Origin: Candidatus Nealsonbacteria bacterium CG01_land_8_20_14_3_00_12
Lineage (GTDB): Bacteria > Patescibacteriota > Minisyncoccia > Minisyncoccales > PETJ01
Assembly (NCBI GenBank): GCA_002781125.1
Contig: PETJ01000030.1
Location: 1-5,559 of the forward strand
Direction: 5' to 3'
DNA length: 5,559 nucleotides
Shown piece after piece: positions 4,352-5,559 of the stretch. Positions within the stretch are counted from its first letter, which is position 1; each line of letters begins with the position of its first letter. Made by a program: the position numbers and the translations under genes. Under the pieces are notes generated by a model, which was given only the letters and a program-made list of their open reading frames with translations, searched no databases and was not told where the DNA came from.

Positions 4352-5559
4352 ATGGAGTTTTTAACCCAAGAGGAGCTAAAAAAAATGATGCTCCTCTCTT
4401 GGAAAAAAATTGAAGAAAACAAAGAGCAGATTAATAAGATTAATGTCTTCCCGGTCCCTGACCAGGATACGGGAAGTAACATGGCTAAGACCCTGCTGGG
4501 GATAAAGAAAGCTATTGAAGGAAAAGAGTTTAAAGATTTGAACGAAATTTCGGAAGCTGCCTTAGATGGTGCTTTAACTGCTGCTCAGGGAAATGCCGGC
4601 GTAATTTACGTCGGTTTTTTAGCCAGTTTTTTGCCATTACTTGATAAAAATCCGGTTAATGCTAAAAAATTAGCCATTGCTTTTGAAAAAGGAGCAGAAA
4701 GAGCCAGAAAATCTATTCAAAATCCAAAAGAAGGAACAATTTTAGATGTCATCGATGCAGCCAGAGACGTTTTTAAGGTTGAAGCAGAAAAAGAGAAAGA
4801 TATTATTAATCTCTTTAAATTAGTAACGGAAAAAGCTAGAGAAGCCTTATTAGCCACCCGAGAGAAAATGGAAATTTTTAGAAGAGCCAATGTAGTTGAT
4901 GCCGGGGGTCTTGGTTTTTTAATGATTTTGGAAAGTTATTTAGAGGCCTTAGAAGGCGAGAAAAAAGAAGTAAAGAAGGAAGAGATGCCTTCAGAAAAAA
5001 TTAGGAGATTTGTCCAAGTTCTTTCCAATCGATATGAAATTGTTTCTTTGATTGAAAACCCAAGATTTAATGAGGAAATCATCCGGGGAAAATTGAAAAA
5101 AATGGGAGACTCCATCGATGTCGTTCAAATTGGAAATAAAACAAAAGTTCATATTCACACCGATTATCCAGGAGAAGTGAGAGATGTTATGAGAGAGACG
5201 GGTTCAATTTTAGAATTAAGAACTGAAGATATGGCAAAGGAGGTGGTTGGCGAGCCCTCGGTTAGAAAAGTTTCAATTGGAATTGTTACTGAAGGAAATC
5301 TTGCTGATCTACCCCAGAAAGTTTTAGAAAGATATCAAATCGAGCCGGTTCTTTGCATTGTCGATTGGCCAGAAGGCCAAAATCTCCCTGGTGAAAATAT
5401 TTACCAGAAAATGAGAGAGGCTGATAAAAGAAGAATTAAAACCTTTCCAAAAACTACTCAACCTTCTCCAAAATCCTATTTCGATGCCTTCAAAAAACAA
5501 CTTCAAAAGTTTGATAAAGTTTTATGTATTACTCTATCCCACAAACTTTCTGGTTGTTA
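4352..5559 (+). CDS. FakA-FakB fusion: DAK2 kinase domain plus DegV domain (3' end off window)
   Basis: The frame is open from the ATG at 4352 to the window end, 402 codons, and continues beyond. Residues 1-200 are a DAK2/DhaL-type ATP-binding domain. Metal ligands lie in NVFPVPDQDTGSNM (31-44, Asp37 and Asp39; the family usually has DGDTGTN). A phosphate loop GALTAAQGNAGVI (73-85; usually ARGNSGVI) and VVDAGGLGFL (181-190) follow. Residues 215-300 match the FakA middle domain, ending MGDSIDVVQIGNKTKVHIHT (251-270) with His267 and His269. The Cys of the usual YCTEF motif seems absent (RYEIVSL). From about 306 the DegV domain begins: IGIVTEGNLADLP (309-321), TTQPSP (368-373) and ITLSHKLSG (393-401), the family's TDS, TSQPSP and SxKLSG motifs. 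In Gram-positive bacteria FakA and FakB are separate proteins that phosphorylate fatty acids; here kinase and lipid carrier share one chain. It is translated close behind the membrane protein gene. Confidence 0.9.
   Translation, partial: MEFLTQEELKKMMLLSWKKIEENKEQINKINVFPVPDQDTGSNMAKTLLGIKKAIEGKEFKDLNEISEAALDGALTAAQGNAGVIYVGFLASFLPLLDKNPVNAKKLAIAFEKGAERARKSIQNPKEGTILDVIDAARDVFKVEAEKEKDIINLFKLVTEKAREALLATREKMEIFRRANVVDAGGLGFLMILESYLEALEGEKKEVKKEEMPSEKIRRFVQVLSNRYEIVSLIENPRFNEEIIRGKLKKMGDSIDVVQIGNKTKVHIHTDYPGEVRDVMRETGSILELRTEDMAKEVVGEPSVRKVSIGIVTEGNLADLPQKVLERYQIEPVLCIVDWPEGQNLPGENIYQKMREADKRRIKTFPKTTQPSPKSYFDAFKKQLQKFDKVLCITLSHKLSGC

Noticed and set aside
4198..4482. 94-residue open frame on the minus strand
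   Set aside because: It lies antisense to the TM-helix and DAK2-DegV genes, which have clear family motifs; its Ser/Ile-rich sequence is a shadow of those frames.
5324..5506. 60-residue open frame on the minus strand
   Set aside because: Antisense to the DegV domain of the fusion, where TTQPSP and LSG motifs show the plus strand is coding.
1..5559. Alternative genetic code (TGA as glycine, as in some Candidate Phyla Radiation lineages)
   Set aside because: No conserved gene here contains an in-frame TGA, and all recognised families run full length and end normally with the standard code.
1..5559. CRISPR array, tRNA or rRNA gene
   Set aside because: No regularly spaced direct repeats and no tRNA or rRNA signature sequence were seen on either strand.

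Overview
The window is AT-rich, protein-dense DNA that reads as bacterial, most plausibly from a small-genome lineage such as the Candidate Phyla Radiation (Patescibacteria). The pointers are short genes with almost no spacing, starts mostly without a clear Shine-Dalgarno, DegV/FakB and DAK2/FakA family proteins, a CarS-type (PF01864) CDP-lipid synthase, and a conserved-TM-helix protein. This placement is inferred from gene content, not from a marker gene. The standard genetic code fits every gene seen.

Layout. Bases 1-423 hold the C-terminal half of a DegV (FakB-like) lipid-binding protein; its start lies off the left edge. About 422-1699 is a tnpA-less IS200/IS605 (IS1341-type) element carrying an intact TnpB nuclease (489-1694) and a probable omega-RNA at its right end. 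Immediately after the right end (1700-1775) is an orphan second copy of a DegV C-terminal tail, 24 codons plus stop. It is diverged from, but clearly homologous to, the tail of the gene left of the element. The orphan tail runs 8 bases into the convergent end of a CDP-alcohol phosphatidyltransferase gene (minus strand, 1768-2358). That gene overlaps the end of a PHP-domain phosphoesterase gene (minus, 2352-3032) at a junction bearing a 10-bp palindrome. Six bases beyond the PHP start, a CarS-like CDP-lipid synthase gene begins on the plus strand (3039-3614). A compact GC-rich repeat (3615-3680) follows, then a five-helix conserved-TM-helix membrane protein (3692-4345). Six bases later begins a FakA-FakB (DAK2 + DegV) fusion gene that runs off the right edge (4352-5559).

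How the genes may work together. The DegV and DAK2-DegV proteins belong to the fatty-acid kinase family, which phosphorylates fatty acids bound by the DegV part. The CarS-like enzyme would make a CDP-activated lipid, and the CDP-alcohol phosphatidyltransferase would add a head group. Together this looks like a membrane-lipid acquisition and assembly neighbourhood, an inference from co-location and family membership.

The most unusual feature is the TnpB insertion. The predicted guide (bases just right of the element) is DegV coding sequence. The intact DegV tail on the left encodes the same 13 residues with six silent differences, so the guide should match it poorly. Either the element invaded a tandem DegV paralogue that was later deleted, or the left-hand tail arrived with the element and restored the gene it interrupted.
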